Position numbers and translations under genes: made by a program
In this document: positions 1 to 8,644 of the stretch, one piece after another
Position numbering within the stretch: the first letter of the stretch is position 1
Layout of the letters: each line of letters starts with the position of its first letter
Assembly (NCBI RefSeq): GCF_003977605.1
Contig: NZ_RYYU01000001.1
Span: forward strand, 2,420,600-2,484,599
Length of the DNA: 64,000 nucleotides
Source: Prevotella koreensis
GTDB lineage: Bacteria; Bacteroidota; Bacteroidia; Bacteroidales; Bacteroidaceae
Reading direction: 5' to 3'
The notes under the pieces: generated by a model
What the model was told of the DNA's origin: nothing
Seen by the model: only the letters and a program-made list of their open reading frames with translations
Databases searched by the model: none

Positions 1-469
1 CCCCACCTATAGCAGAATAGAACTCGGAAAAAGATAAAGGATTTATATGTATCGTTTCTCCTCGACCACGGAACTCCGTAGGAATATCAGATGACAGGAA
101 GTGAGAGTTACTTCCTGTCACGTATGTATCAGCATTAGCAATATGACGGAAATTATTTAAAACATCTACGAATTCATCCATCAACTGTACCTCGTCAATA
201 ATGATGTAATATAGATCTTTGTCCTTGATTCTCTCGTGAACATAACGTAGCATTGTATCAGGGTTCCGAAGTTCCTTGTTCATTCGGTCTTCGAGATCAA
301 TACGGATGATGTGGTCATCGGTCACTCCATTATCTAATAAGTAGTGGTAGAACAAGACGTTCAGCAGATATGACTTGCCACACCTGCGGATTCCTGTTAC
401 AACTTTGATAAAGCCATTTTGACGGCTATCAATCAGTTTTTTTAGATATCGATCTCTTTTTATCTCCAT
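1..469 (-). CDS. DUF4143-type AAA ATPase, N-terminal part (gene runs off the left edge)
   Basis: The frame is open from an ATG at 467-469 to the window edge, giving 156 codons. The translation shows a Walker A (GIRRCGKS), a Walker B (IIIDEVQ), a sensor-like VTGSNS and the FRGRGE segment typical of the AAA_14/DUF4143 family. These are ATPases of largely unknown role, common in Bacteroidales genomes. The C-terminal DUF4143 domain would lie outside the window. The promoter lies at 513-520 and the start codon follows a palindromic site at 489-500. A related full-length member is at 20341-21642. The family call is safe; the cellular role is unknown. Confidence 0.85.
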   Translation of the reverse strand, partial: MEIKRDRYLKKLIDSRQNGFIKVVTGIRRCGKSYLLNVLFYHYLLDNGVTDDHIIRIDLEDRMNKELRNPDTMLRYVHERIKDKDLYYIIIDEVQLMDEFVDVLNNFRHIANADTYVTGSNSHFLSSDIPTEFRGRGETIHINPLSFSEFYSAIGG

Positions 470-488
470 TGTTTACATTAAATTTATG

Positions 489-520
489 TCAATATTGACG
501 TTTTCACAATGCAAAGATAG
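489..520 (-). promoter_or_regulatory. Promoter -7 box with adjoining palindrome
   Basis: Read on the minus strand, TATCTTTG (513-520) matches the Bacteroidetes TAnnTTTG box. Just downstream, GTCAATATTGAC (489-500) is a perfect 12-bp palindrome in the expected early transcribed region. A degenerate copy, GGCAACATTGAC, lies upstream at 561-572. The arrangement suggests an operator controlling the ATPase at the left edge. The binding protein is not identifiable. Confidence 0.55.
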
Positions 521-604
521 TCTTTTTATTTAATCATACAAGGCTTTATATTAAAAAAATGGCAACATTGACGTTTTTTTTATGCAAAGTATTGCCATAT
601 TATA

Positions 605-1444
605 TTATTTGCGATTCTTGCCAAGCACCTTTTCTTCTAACTCTGTCAGATGCTCTATGATACTCTCGTCAATTTTAATTGAGTATGTACCTGTTGTGTT
701 ATGGAGCGTCTTTTGTATAGTGCCCTTCTCGGTATTCTTGAACCAAGAATGAAACAGATTGACCACAAACATAGTCAGCACCTCGGAGTCTATGTTATAT
801 TGATGTCCGATGTTCCATGCAAAGTTCTTCAGATCGGTCTGCTTCAGTTTCTTCTTTTCAATCTTTACCGATACACAATTCACAATGCTGTTGTATTGTA
901 CAAGCAATTTAACGGCTTCCTCAATCTGGAAAAGCTCTTCATCGCTGAATCCGTGTGGAAGGAAAATGAGACGCGTATATCTAAGGATTTTATCAAGTTT
1001 GTCCTTCTCTTGCTTTTCTTTAGTTTCTGTTAATTGGATGCGACCAATGTACAGTTGCTGAATGAACGGAGCCAAATCTCGCTGAGCGTTTTTGAGCGTC
1101 TCTTCGAGTTCTGGTAGAATCTTTGGTTTCAAATCATTTGCAACTTTGGATACTTGTGGCTCTTGTTGTACATGTTGTACAGGCTGGGGAATCACATTAC
1201 GTTGTGGTATTTCCATTACAGGCTTTGTTTCCAGTTTCTTTTGAATATCCTCCAAATGCTTTATGATGCAGGCATCCATGTTCTCTCGGTCTGCTCGATT
1301 GTTCAACTCCTTTCTATTGCTCTTGAAGTAAGCATAGAGACATTGCTTGATGGCATGAAGCAACAATACTAATACAGCATATCCTTCTATAAATATAGGT
1401 ATAGTGACAAGAAAACAAAGTAACTCTTTGCCCTCACCTATCAT
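605..1444 (-). CDS. Unknown membrane-anchored protein, 279 aa
   Basis: I do not recognise this family. Residues about 8-32 are strongly hydrophobic and look like an N-terminal transmembrane anchor. A Pro/Gln-rich linker follows around residues 75-105, and then a mostly helical, charged soluble region. It lies downstream of the XRE regulator on the same strand, separated only by a possible 29-codon ORF (1475-1564), so co-transcription is plausible. The 29-codon ORF ends in a hydrophobic FLGLIIIT. It could be an independent peptide or the remains of an upstream exported segment lost by frameshift. Confidence 0.6.
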   Translation of the reverse strand: MIGEGKELLCFLVTIPIFIEGYAVLVLLLHAIKQCLYAYFKSNRKELNNRADRENMDACIIKHLEDIQKKLETKPVMEIPQRNVIPQPVQHVQQEPQVSKVANDLKPKILPELEETLKNAQRDLAPFIQQLYIGRIQLTETKEKQEKDKLDKILRYTRLIFLPHGFSDEELFQIEEAVKLLVQYNSIVNCVSVKIEKKKLKQTDLKNFAWNIGHQYNIDSEVLTMFVVNLFHSWFKNTEKGTIQKTLHNTTGTYSIKIDESIIEHLTELEEKVLGKNRK

Positions 1445-1566
1445 CTGTTGAGCAATCCTGTAAGCGCCAACTATTTAGGTAATGATGATTAGTCCCAAGA
1501 ATGACGTGCCAATATAGCGATGTACTCCTTTTGTAGATGGAACGGGAAAGATGTCAATCTCCATAA

Positions 1567-1860
1567 TTACAATGTCTTTATTTTCTCCTGTGCTACAATA
1601 ATAGCATCGTTACACAAGTCACGCTCTTGCTCATCTTCAACAGCATCAATGAACTTATCTGCCAACCATAAGGTCAGCATTTCCTTTTCATCCTGATGAA
1701 GGTATTCCGCAAGTTTGATGACTTGTTCACGCTTTGCTCTTCTGTCACCACGTTCAATCTTACTGAACATTGGGGTGTCAATCTCTAAGAATGCTGCCAA
1801 CTGTCGTTGCAGCAAACCTTGCTCTTCTCTGAGCTCTTTAATCTTATCTCCGAATAGCAT
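1567..1860 (-). CDS. XRE-family helix-turn-helix regulator
   Basis: 97 aa. An N-terminal HTH_3 domain (about residues 5-60) has the usual pattern: IKELREEQGL, then QLAAFLEI, then FSKIERGDRR. A short helical tail follows. Regulators of this size are common beside restriction and defence genes in Bacteroidales, where they often control their own operon. The upstream region (1882-2005) carries repeated GCAAGTTA sites that are good candidates for its operator. DNA-binding function is confident; the target genes are inferred from position only. Confidence 0.85.
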   Translation of the reverse strand: MLFGDKIKELREEQGLLQRQLAAFLEIDTPMFSKIERGDRRAKREQVIKLAEYLHQDEKEMLTLWLADKFIDAVEDEQERDLCNDAIIVAQEKIKTL

Positions 1861-1881
1861 ACTATATCAATTTCTAATCGT

Positions 1882-2005
1882 TAACAAGTTGCCAGCAAGT
1901 TACCAGCAAGTTAAATTCAATCTATTATTTGTCTGAATATCAGCATTTTGTATTATTCCACAACCCCGATTGTTAGTATCTCAGCAAGTTACCAGCAAGT
2001 TAAAT
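1882..2005. promoter_or_regulatory. Clustered 11-bp direct repeats (candidate XRE operators)
   Basis: The unit CAGCAAGTTAC repeats head to tail. A 24-bp perfect copy (two units plus AAAT) occupies 1893-1916 and again 1982-2005. A degenerate unit (AACAAGTTGC) precedes the first copy. An 11-bp period puts successive units on the same DNA face. The sites lie just upstream of the XRE gene and directly after the stop codon of the AlbA_2 gene. Confidence 0.6.
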
Positions 2006-3457
2006 CTATGCCCAAATAGGAATATACTTCATATATCGAGGGGCTGTATTTGGATCAAGTACTTTTATTAAGTTTTTTCCAATCGCTTCCTTAATTAACC
2101 GAGAAGAACTGCTGGATGATGTTTCTGGAATACCAAACCTATCCCTAAGCGACTTGTTTGTCAAAGCATCGCCTTGTATATACATTAGACAGGCATGTAA
2201 ATAGCATGACCATAGCTTATCCTCCATTGGGATATTGCTAAACTCCATCTCTGAGAAAAGAGTGACTTTGGTGCTATCTTGGAATACTTCTATACGAGGA
2301 GCAGGTAGGTATTGAGCTTCACACGCCAACACCATTCTGTCCCATCCACGACCGAGTTCCTCACACATTTTCAATCGACGCATGAGAGACGCGAGCTTCT
2401 CGTTTCTTGACTTCGGTGGGTTGTCAATAATACGAAGCACATCTACTAATGGAGTACCAGGATTAGTTACCTCTATACGATTGTCAAATATCTCCACTAC
2501 AGGAGCAGCTCCTGTTATGTATAGGTCTTGATGAATAAGGCTATTAGCGATGGCCTCTCTAACAGATGGTAGTGGGAACTTGCTTGTTGTTGATAGTTGG
2601 ACGGCATTTACATCCTCGTTGCTTGGTAATAGGGCATTCACGTAACGCACGATATTTTCAAAGCAAACAGCATAGCCCTGTATAAATGATTCCTCTTTTT
2701 GTATCAACAATCTGTTGATACCCTTATACTGAACCACACGCATCGCCTTGCGCCCCAACCTCGCAAATTCGTTCAAGTCCTTTGCAAATAGCAGAGCACC
2801 TAAGTTTGTTATCGAATAAAGACCATTATCCTGCTTTTGGATGATTTCGTCCTCGTTTAAATAATGCACAACAGCATCTTTCTCTGCTGGCTGTGGTATC
2901 TTCAACAAGGTAAAGTATGCATCCACTTGAAGCAATCTGATGATATCCTCATATCTTTGGTCTGTCTTTACACAAACATCTTCAAACTGAGCGTGGCGTA
3001 ACTTGTCCCATAACTGAGCACGGAATATGGGGAACTCGTGCAACTTCTTTGTATAACTACCACTACGGATGTAGTCAATCTTCTGGAATGCAACAGGCTC
3101 GCTAAGTGCTTTGTGGATTCTAATTAACTCAACATGCTTACCATCTATGTCTGCATCATAGAATTCAAAATCCGCATTCTTGGAAAGAAGATAGCGAAGC
3201 CAGTTCTCCAACTCCTGCTCACCTTTCTTTTCAAGTTGAAGGCGTACCTTTGTTCCAACGATTTCGTGTGTATTATCATCCACGCCCCAAATCATATAGG
3301 CATAGTTGCGGTCATTCAAGGTTGCCGTATTGGCAAGAGCACTAATATCTTCGCCAATCATTGTAGGCTCACAATTGTTGTGCTTAAACTCAACCCAGCC
3401 AACCTCCTTGGGAAGCTTGCAGAGTTCTTTTACCAGTATGTCGATATTTCCAATCAT
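2006..3457 (-). CDS. AlbA_2 (Schlafen-type) DNA-binding / HATPase_c_4 protein
   Basis: About 483 aa from the ATG at 3455-3457. An upstream in-frame extension to 3553 exists, but it overlaps the 3' continuation of the neighbouring gene and has no domain content, so I start at MIGNID. The N-terminal AlbA_2 domain is recognised by VEFKHNN, then ISALANTATL and the IWGVDD strand. A C-terminal HATPase_c_4-like region has REAIANSLIHQD, then NRIEVTNPG and CEELGRGWDR. Such proteins are called ATP-binding or putative transcriptional regulators and occur often in defence islands. It follows the BREX operon on the same strand and could be an accessory gene. Confidence 0.85.
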   Translation of the reverse strand: MIGNIDILVKELCKLPKEVGWVEFKHNNCEPTMIGEDISALANTATLNDRNYAYMIWGVDDNTHEIVGTKVRLQLEKKGEQELENWLRYLLSKNADFEFYDADIDGKHVELIRIHKALSEPVAFQKIDYIRSGSYTKKLHEFPIFRAQLWDKLRHAQFEDVCVKTDQRYEDIIRLLQVDAYFTLLKIPQPAEKDAVVHYLNEDEIIQKQDNGLYSITNLGALLFAKDLNEFARLGRKAMRVVQYKGINRLLIQKEESFIQGYAVCFENIVRYVNALLPSNEDVNAVQLSTTSKFPLPSVREAIANSLIHQDLYITGAAPVVEIFDNRIEVTNPGTPLVDVLRIIDNPPKSRNEKLASLMRRLKMCEELGRGWDRMVLACEAQYLPAPRIEVFQDSTKVTLFSEMEFSNIPMEDKLWSCYLHACLMYIQGDALTNKSLRDRFGIPETSSSSSSRLIKEAIGKNLIKVLDPNTAPRYMKYIPIWA

Positions 3458-3590
3458 ATTTACATTCCGAATTATGTTAGTTTTATTTTTAGTATATTGA
3501 AGGAATTGAAGGTTCTTTTCCACGAATATATGCATTAGCCAAAGCCACTCCAACAGGAGTAATCGTAAAATACGGTTTAAGGTTATTCCA

Positions 3591-4616
3591 TCAATGTCTT
3601 ACTTCTTTCAGATGAGGATAATTATCCCATATCTTCCAAAATGACGCAGTCATCTCTTGATCCTTACAATTCAATTGAAAATTAATGCTGTTTACATATT
3701 CAAAAACTTCTTTCTGTTGCTCTGTAAGAGGTATTTGAATTGTACCCTGAGGAATTTTTACTGACAATATGATTTTGTCTACTTCTCTAGGTGTTGTAAG
3801 ACGAACATAGTTTTCTTTTAACGGATGTGGTTCGAAGCAAGTACATGGTACTCCTACGGACTGTAGTTTTTCTATTACAAGTTTATATTCATCTGAATCT
3901 TTCCTCAATCCTGCTTCAAAGTAATTATCCAATCGTTCTGGCATATATTCCTCGATTTTTTTGAATGAATTAATGCCATCTGGACTTAATCTTATGGCTG
4001 ATAGTAAATCTAAATGTTCCATCCAAGAAGAATTTGTAGGTAAACTCTTTTTGTCTAAAATCTTGCCATATAGAATATCAAGAACCTCTAGCCCTTTATT
4101 AAGTCTTGGACTAATTGGGGTATATTTTGAAACTGCATACACAATAGACAAGGCAATAAGTGCGACTTCATCAATCTGGTCAACAACCTCAATAGCTTTG
4201 GCTATACCCAATCTTATCTCTCTATTTTTATCTTGTTCAGCACGATATAACAAAAGATCTGACAATATTTCATAATCATCCTCCCTTTCTGACGAAGCTG
4301 CTGCTATTTGAGCTTTTCTGAGTAATATCTGAAAGCCAGGATCACCAAAAATGCTCAGATTCTTGTCATAAGACAACATTTTTGGCAAAACCTTGTCTTC
4401 TAATTTTTGAATTCTAGCTTCAGCAAATGCCCCTGCTTGAAATGCCCAATTTTGCAAAGCTATAGCACATTCAGTTCTACATATATCTCTTGCTTGCTGC
4501 TCAGTAATGCCAACAGTTACATTTCCAGAAACCATTATTTGGGTGGAGTTGTCACCGGCCTTCTGCTGCTGTTCAAAATCTTTTTTACTTATTAGATCCA
4601 TAATTAATTGAGCCAA
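3591..4616 (-). CDS. Defence-island hypothetical sharing a KAGDNSTQ motif with its neighbour
   Basis: 341 aa, cytoplasmic, mostly helical. I think it belongs to the LPO_1073/Vpar_1526-type hypothetical family, from memory of the N-terminal pattern KAGDNSTQ followed by GITEQQARDIC. The function is unknown. It overlaps the upstream 62-aa gene by 32 bp, and that protein carries the related KAGNNSSQ motif. The reading frame stops at TGA (3591-3593) but continues open for 33 more sense codons to TAA (3489-3491). The extension includes YFTITPVGVALANAYI, so the annotated protein is probably a prematurely terminated or readthrough form. Confidence 0.65.
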   Translation of the reverse strand: MAQLIMDLISKKDFEQQQKAGDNSTQIMVSGNVTVGITEQQARDICRTECAIALQNWAFQAGAFAEARIQKLEDKVLPKMLSYDKNLSIFGDPGFQILLRKAQIAAASSEREDDYEILSDLLLYRAEQDKNREIRLGIAKAIEVVDQIDEVALIALSIVYAVSKYTPISPRLNKGLEVLDILYGKILDKKSLPTNSSWMEHLDLLSAIRLSPDGINSFKKIEEYMPERLDNYFEAGLRKDSDEYKLVIEKLQSVGVPCTCFEPHPLKENYVRLTTPREVDKIILSVKIPQGTIQIPLTEQQKEVFEYVNSINFQLNCKDQEMTASFWKIWDNYPHLKEVRH

Positions 4617-4773
4617 TTTGAGTTTGAGAAGAATTATTACCTGCTTTCTGAGACTGTTTTGTCTTGTTGTGAATACCTATTTTGTATCCACAAACACCAC
4701 CAGTAATAGTTCCCACCAGGAATGTGATAATCTGTGTACCTATTCCGTCGAATAACCAACTTAAATTTTCCAT
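4585..4773 (-). CDS. Small single-pass membrane protein with KAGNNSSQ tail
   Basis: 62 aa. Residues about 12-34 form a Gly-rich transmembrane helix (ITFLVGTITGGVCGY). A polar tail follows, containing KAGNNSSQTQIG. The tail motif resembles the N-terminus of the 341-aa product of the overlapping downstream gene. The start is 19 bp after the brxL stop, so the gene is probably co-transcribed with the BREX operon. A small membrane partner of a soluble protein carrying the same motif fits a sensor-effector pair, but this is inference. No enzyme domain is present. Confidence 0.6.
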   Translation of the reverse strand: MENLSWLFDGIGTQIITFLVGTITGGVCGYKIGIHNKTKQSQKAGNNSSQTQIGSINYGSNK

Positions 4774-4792
4774 ATTAACAAAATATTATAGT

Positions 4793-6214
4793 TTATCTTC
4801 TCACCCAAATTGCAGGCATTTCTGCCTTATACTCAGGATCAATATAGTGACATTGTTGTTGAATAATGCCTCTGCGATGAATGGCTGGCTGCAAGCAGAA
4901 AGTGTCAAATTCATCCAAATCCACTTCCTCCACTGTTATCCAATGAGGAAAGAGAAGCTTGATGTATGCTGTGGCAATACGTTTTACCGCAGTAAACTCA
5001 CGCATACCTGCTTGTCTGTCGTAATCAACAAGTTTATCGAACAATTCTGCATAAACATTCTGAACACGAAGCGTATGCATAATCTCAGAGAAGTATTCCA
5101 TGTTCATTGTCCACCCCTTGTAAATCATACTCTTATTGATACGAGGCAGATACCATCCTTCTATAAAGCAATGGAAACGGTCAAGCAATGCTGATTCACG
5201 GAAGTTATCTGGTAATGCATCGAAGTAACGCTTGTTAACGGGCTTCCTATCTTCCGTAAGGGGTATGTTGCCCATCAACATCAAACCACATTCTGACGTA
5301 AATTCCTTATCACCGATGGTGACTTTACCTTGTTCTAGATATGATTTCAAAGCACCTTGTAACTCCGCAGGTTCTTGGAACACAATTGTCTGTATTTCAT
5401 CGAAAGCACAGAAATCATGGTTTTTCAAAATGCCAGATTGATCTTTTGCTCTGTCATAGAATAATTTGGCACGTGTTACTTTACCACCACTTACGAGCCA
5501 TCCGTATTTACTGATATTGTTGAACACATATGATTTACCCGTACCCTTTGGCGCAAGTTCGACAACATTAAGACGTGGCTCTACAAACAATAGAAGACGA
5601 GTAATAAACTCTAATTTCTGATGCATTGTTTCAAAAGAGTCAGGCTCGTACTCCATCGATGATATAATCAAATCAATCCATTCCGAAGTAGTAAAGTTCT
5701 TTCTGACATTCTGAATGAAGCTCACATCTACAGAAGTATAAGGCTTAAATGGTTTGAAATCAACCATTTCAACATGACTCTTTCTGCCATCGTCATCTGG
5801 CAGAAGACACATTTTTATGATACCCCACATTTCACCGTCAACTAATTCTGGATGTTTTGAAGCAACGTGTTCAGGTATCTGTCCCTCACGTTCTTTTATA
5901 CCTAAATCTGGAATTCCAAAACGACGGACATTATGTACCAAATCAATGTTGACGGAAAATCTTGTAAGCAAGGTTATATCTTGTCCAGATATCAGTTGGC
6001 TACGAATATCACCTGTAGGCATAACTTTGTTCAAAAAAGATGTAAGTCCATTTCTGTCGACATCTTCTCCATGAGCATATTTCTTAAGGAGATAATCCTT
6101 TACGAAAGATGGTAAGTTACGACCTGCAAACAGATTACCAGTTGTCGCACTATCTTTATACAAAGCCTGTGCTCCTAAATGCGTCTGTACTTTCTGAACT
6201 ATATTTGCATTCAT
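4793..6214 (-). CDS. brxL: BREX Lon-like AAA+ protein BrxL (short form)
   Basis: 473 aa. An N-terminal BrxL region is followed by an AAA+ core with Walker A (PKGTGKS, residues 222-228) and Walker B (FCAFDE, 268-273). BrxL is an AAA+ DNA-associated protein of BREX phage defence. The long form seen in type 1 systems (about 680 aa) carries a Lon-like protease domain. This short form ends soon after the AAA+ region, and I see no Lon Ser-Lys catalytic domain. A short BrxL is an established variant, so I read it as complete rather than truncated. It starts 3 bp after the pglZ stop. Confidence 0.9.
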   Translation of the reverse strand: MNANIVQKVQTHLGAQALYKDSATTGNLFAGRNLPSFVKDYLLKKYAHGEDVDRNGLTSFLNKVMPTGDIRSQLISGQDITLLTRFSVNIDLVHNVRRFGIPDLGIKEREGQIPEHVASKHPELVDGEMWGIIKMCLLPDDDGRKSHVEMVDFKPFKPYTSVDVSFIQNVRKNFTTSEWIDLIISSMEYEPDSFETMHQKLEFITRLLLFVEPRLNVVELAPKGTGKSYVFNNISKYGWLVSGGKVTRAKLFYDRAKDQSGILKNHDFCAFDEIQTIVFQEPAELQGALKSYLEQGKVTIGDKEFTSECGLMLMGNIPLTEDRKPVNKRYFDALPDNFRESALLDRFHCFIEGWYLPRINKSMIYKGWTMNMEYFSEIMHTLRVQNVYAELFDKLVDYDRQAGMREFTAVKRIATAYIKLLFPHWITVEEVDLDEFDTFCLQPAIHRRGIIQQQCHYIDPEYKAEMPAIWVRR

Positions 6215-6217
6215 ATC

Positions 6218-8638
6218 TTAAAAATCAAACAGGTCGTCTTCCTCAACGGCCATTTTAATTGTAAATGTATCTTCTTTTTCCCAAGTGCCTATTCTTAGTT
6301 TCACCTTTGTGACATCTTTAACGAGAGTTAATCTTTCGCTGGTGAAAACGCACCCCTTAGCACTAAGGGCATAATTTTTATTATTGTACTCAATAAATGG
6401 AGTTTGAGTTGAATCTAATCCCACTATTTCATAAATAGCAACAGGATTTGCCTCCTCTATTTCGAATGATTTGAGTGAAGCTCGCCATGTGACAACATTC
6501 TTTTCTAGGGAGATTATCATGATAGGGACCAACTGCTCCTCTGGAGTACAACCTCCGTGACATCCCATTCCTTCTGGAATCTTAGCCATCAAAGACTCAT
6601 GCTTCAAGGCACAAAGACATATGGTCTTATTGTCTGGCATATTTATTATGTCATACTTGCCATCTGTTACGATAGATGTTTTGCTTTGAACTGTAGTCTC
6701 GGCAATACGGCCGTAGTGATCTGATTTATATCCTTTCAAATTATGTCCTGGCACGAGTTGAGACAAATAAGAAATGCCGTGGTCAGACACTATGGCAATT
6801 TTTACTCCTGGGTGTTCCATCAAAAATTTATGTATTGCTTTCCTTACAGTTTCAAGATCATCTATGATAAACTTTGGATATGCCCTACAGGTATGAGCAA
6901 TTTCGTCCAAATCGCCAGTTTTCTCAAACAATCCTCCAGACAAAGCTTGAATATCAGCTTTATTAATATCAGTCCTTGTTGGAACTTTTGCGGTAGCAAC
7001 ATACACTTCGTTCAAATAATAGCCTTCTGATTCATGCTCTTTCACAATCTGACTAATGAAAGGAATCCAATCAACGCCAAGACCATCTATCCAGAGGTAA
7101 CACTGAATGTCAGAACGCATGCTCAACAGAGTCCTTGTCGTGGAAAACTTATTTGTCCATTTAAAGTGCTCAACATGATTTTGGTTCTTAGTTTGAATAT
7201 AAGCCCTTACATCGTCAGAATAGATATTCCTGACTTTAGCCTCTTTGTATTTATCCATGTAGTCTAACACCCATGTGTCTTCAGCAGAAGCAACAGTCTT
7301 ATCTAAGTAATAATACAAATCAGGGTATAGGATAAGCAAATCTTCCTTTGATATCTTTCCATCTCGATACCATTCTATGACCAATGCCTTTTCGCCATAC
7401 GACATACATGAAACATACTTGATTGCAGACAATATGCCAGTCTTTGCCTCTATATCCTTTATTTTCCCGACAAGATAAGACTGAATATCAGGTGATAGTT
7501 CCATATTGTTCTTATACCCCTGCATAAGTCCTTCATGTCTTTCTTCTATATATGATTCCTGGTCATCCAGACTGAAGATAGTCAGAGTTAGCCCTTTGGC
7601 AAATGCAGCATCGCTGTATCCATCAAGGTGTTGAAGAACACGGCAGATATACCCCATGTCACAGAATTTCTGTACATAGTATTTTGCTAAAAGCCAACGC
7701 ATGAATGGTTCTTTGTTCTTAAACCATGTTTCAAAGAACACCTTGTAGTCTGCAAGATTGTAGATGCCAAACTGTTCATTAAAAAACTGCTCAAATTTGA
7801 AATTAACAAAGTTTACCTTTGAAGCAAGCATGTCCCAATATACTTTCTCATCCTCATTGTAAGGGATGCAATCAACATCAAGCTTCAAACCATTTGTCAA
7901 GAACTGATAAGCATTCTCGCATTTGCAAAACTCAAAAGCATTGTCTGGTTTCGCATATTCTCGGTGAGAATATATTGACTTTGAAATGCTGATGATATTT
8001 TGCTTCAGCTCAGGGTATTTCCAAAAGCCAAGCCATTCTGTAAGTGTGTTCGCAATATTATACTTAGATTCTAATCCCTTGACTCCATACGTAGTGCCGT
8101 CTGTCATTATCAGACGATAATCGAGTTGCCTATCAGAATTGTGATAGTACCAGATAAACGATTGTGAGTCATCACGGAAGTGCTGCATCTTTCCTTCTTG
8201 TCCCACAATAGGTATGTAAATTCTCTGTTTATGCTTAAAACCTTCTTTTTCCGTGTCATACCCTTTGACAGTGGAAATTAGAGCATCAAACTCTAGTTGG
8301 TTTCTGTTGTCATAGAATCTTGCAATTTCAGAGAAAGGCATAATAATTCTATATTCAGAAGGTGTTGACCTGATGAGTTGCAATATCTTCTTGGCCAACT
8401 TGTCATGTGGAATAAAGATATCAGGGTACTCCTCATCCATCCAGTCTTCCAATCGTTGTATATTGATATTTGGCAGATGAGAAATGTCTTCCACGAACAT
8501 GCAGCAGTCGCGGAAGTTGTCGAATAAGACAAACCTCACTGGGAATCTGTTGGCTGTACTTGCACCATCACCTTCTATGTTGCAATCTGCATGCACATTC
8601 CAAAGTAATTCCTTAAAGTTGGTAAAGGTTTTAAACAT
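6218..8638 (-). CDS. pglZ: BREX alkaline-phosphatase-superfamily protein PglZ
   Basis: 806 aa. The C-terminal half shows PglZ features: WIDGLG (residues 516-521, metal-ligand Asp518), VSDHGISYLS (617-626) and CHGGCTPEE (693-701). PglZ is the hallmark protein of BREX systems and belongs to the alkaline phosphatase superfamily. Its exact reaction in defence is not settled. The N-terminal half (about 1-500) is the divergent helical region usual for the family. It lies between brxC and brxL with gaps of 6 and 3 bp, so all three are surely one operon. Confidence 0.93.
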   Translation of the reverse strand: MFKTFTNFKELLWNVHADCNIEGDGASTANRFPVRFVLFDNFRDCCMFVEDISHLPNINIQRLEDWMDEEYPDIFIPHDKLAKKILQLIRSTPSEYRIIMPFSEIARFYDNRNQLEFDALISTVKGYDTEKEGFKHKQRIYIPIVGQEGKMQHFRDDSQSFIWYYHNSDRQLDYRLIMTDGTTYGVKGLESKYNIANTLTEWLGFWKYPELKQNIISISKSIYSHREYAKPDNAFEFCKCENAYQFLTNGLKLDVDCIPYNEDEKVYWDMLASKVNFVNFKFEQFFNEQFGIYNLADYKVFFETWFKNKEPFMRWLLAKYYVQKFCDMGYICRVLQHLDGYSDAAFAKGLTLTIFSLDDQESYIEERHEGLMQGYKNNMELSPDIQSYLVGKIKDIEAKTGILSAIKYVSCMSYGEKALVIEWYRDGKISKEDLLILYPDLYYYLDKTVASAEDTWVLDYMDKYKEAKVRNIYSDDVRAYIQTKNQNHVEHFKWTNKFSTTRTLLSMRSDIQCYLWIDGLGVDWIPFISQIVKEHESEGYYLNEVYVATAKVPTRTDINKADIQALSGGLFEKTGDLDEIAHTCRAYPKFIIDDLETVRKAIHKFLMEHPGVKIAIVSDHGISYLSQLVPGHNLKGYKSDHYGRIAETTVQSKTSIVTDGKYDIINMPDNKTICLCALKHESLMAKIPEGMGCHGGCTPEEQLVPIMIISLEKNVVTWRASLKSFEIEEANPVAIYEIVGLDSTQTPFIEYNNKNYALSAKGCVFTSERLTLVKDVTKVKLRIGTWEKEDTFTIKMAVEEDDLFDF

Positions 8639-8644
8639 ACGCTT

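Noticed and set aside
3458..3553. N-terminal extension of the AlbA_2 protein to 3553
   Set aside because: It overlaps the open continuation of the neighbouring gene and has no domain content; the ATG at 3457 begins the conserved part.
4793..6214. brxL as a truncated gene because it lacks the Lon protease domain
   Set aside because: A short BrxL form is an established variant and the frame ends cleanly before the next gene of the operon.
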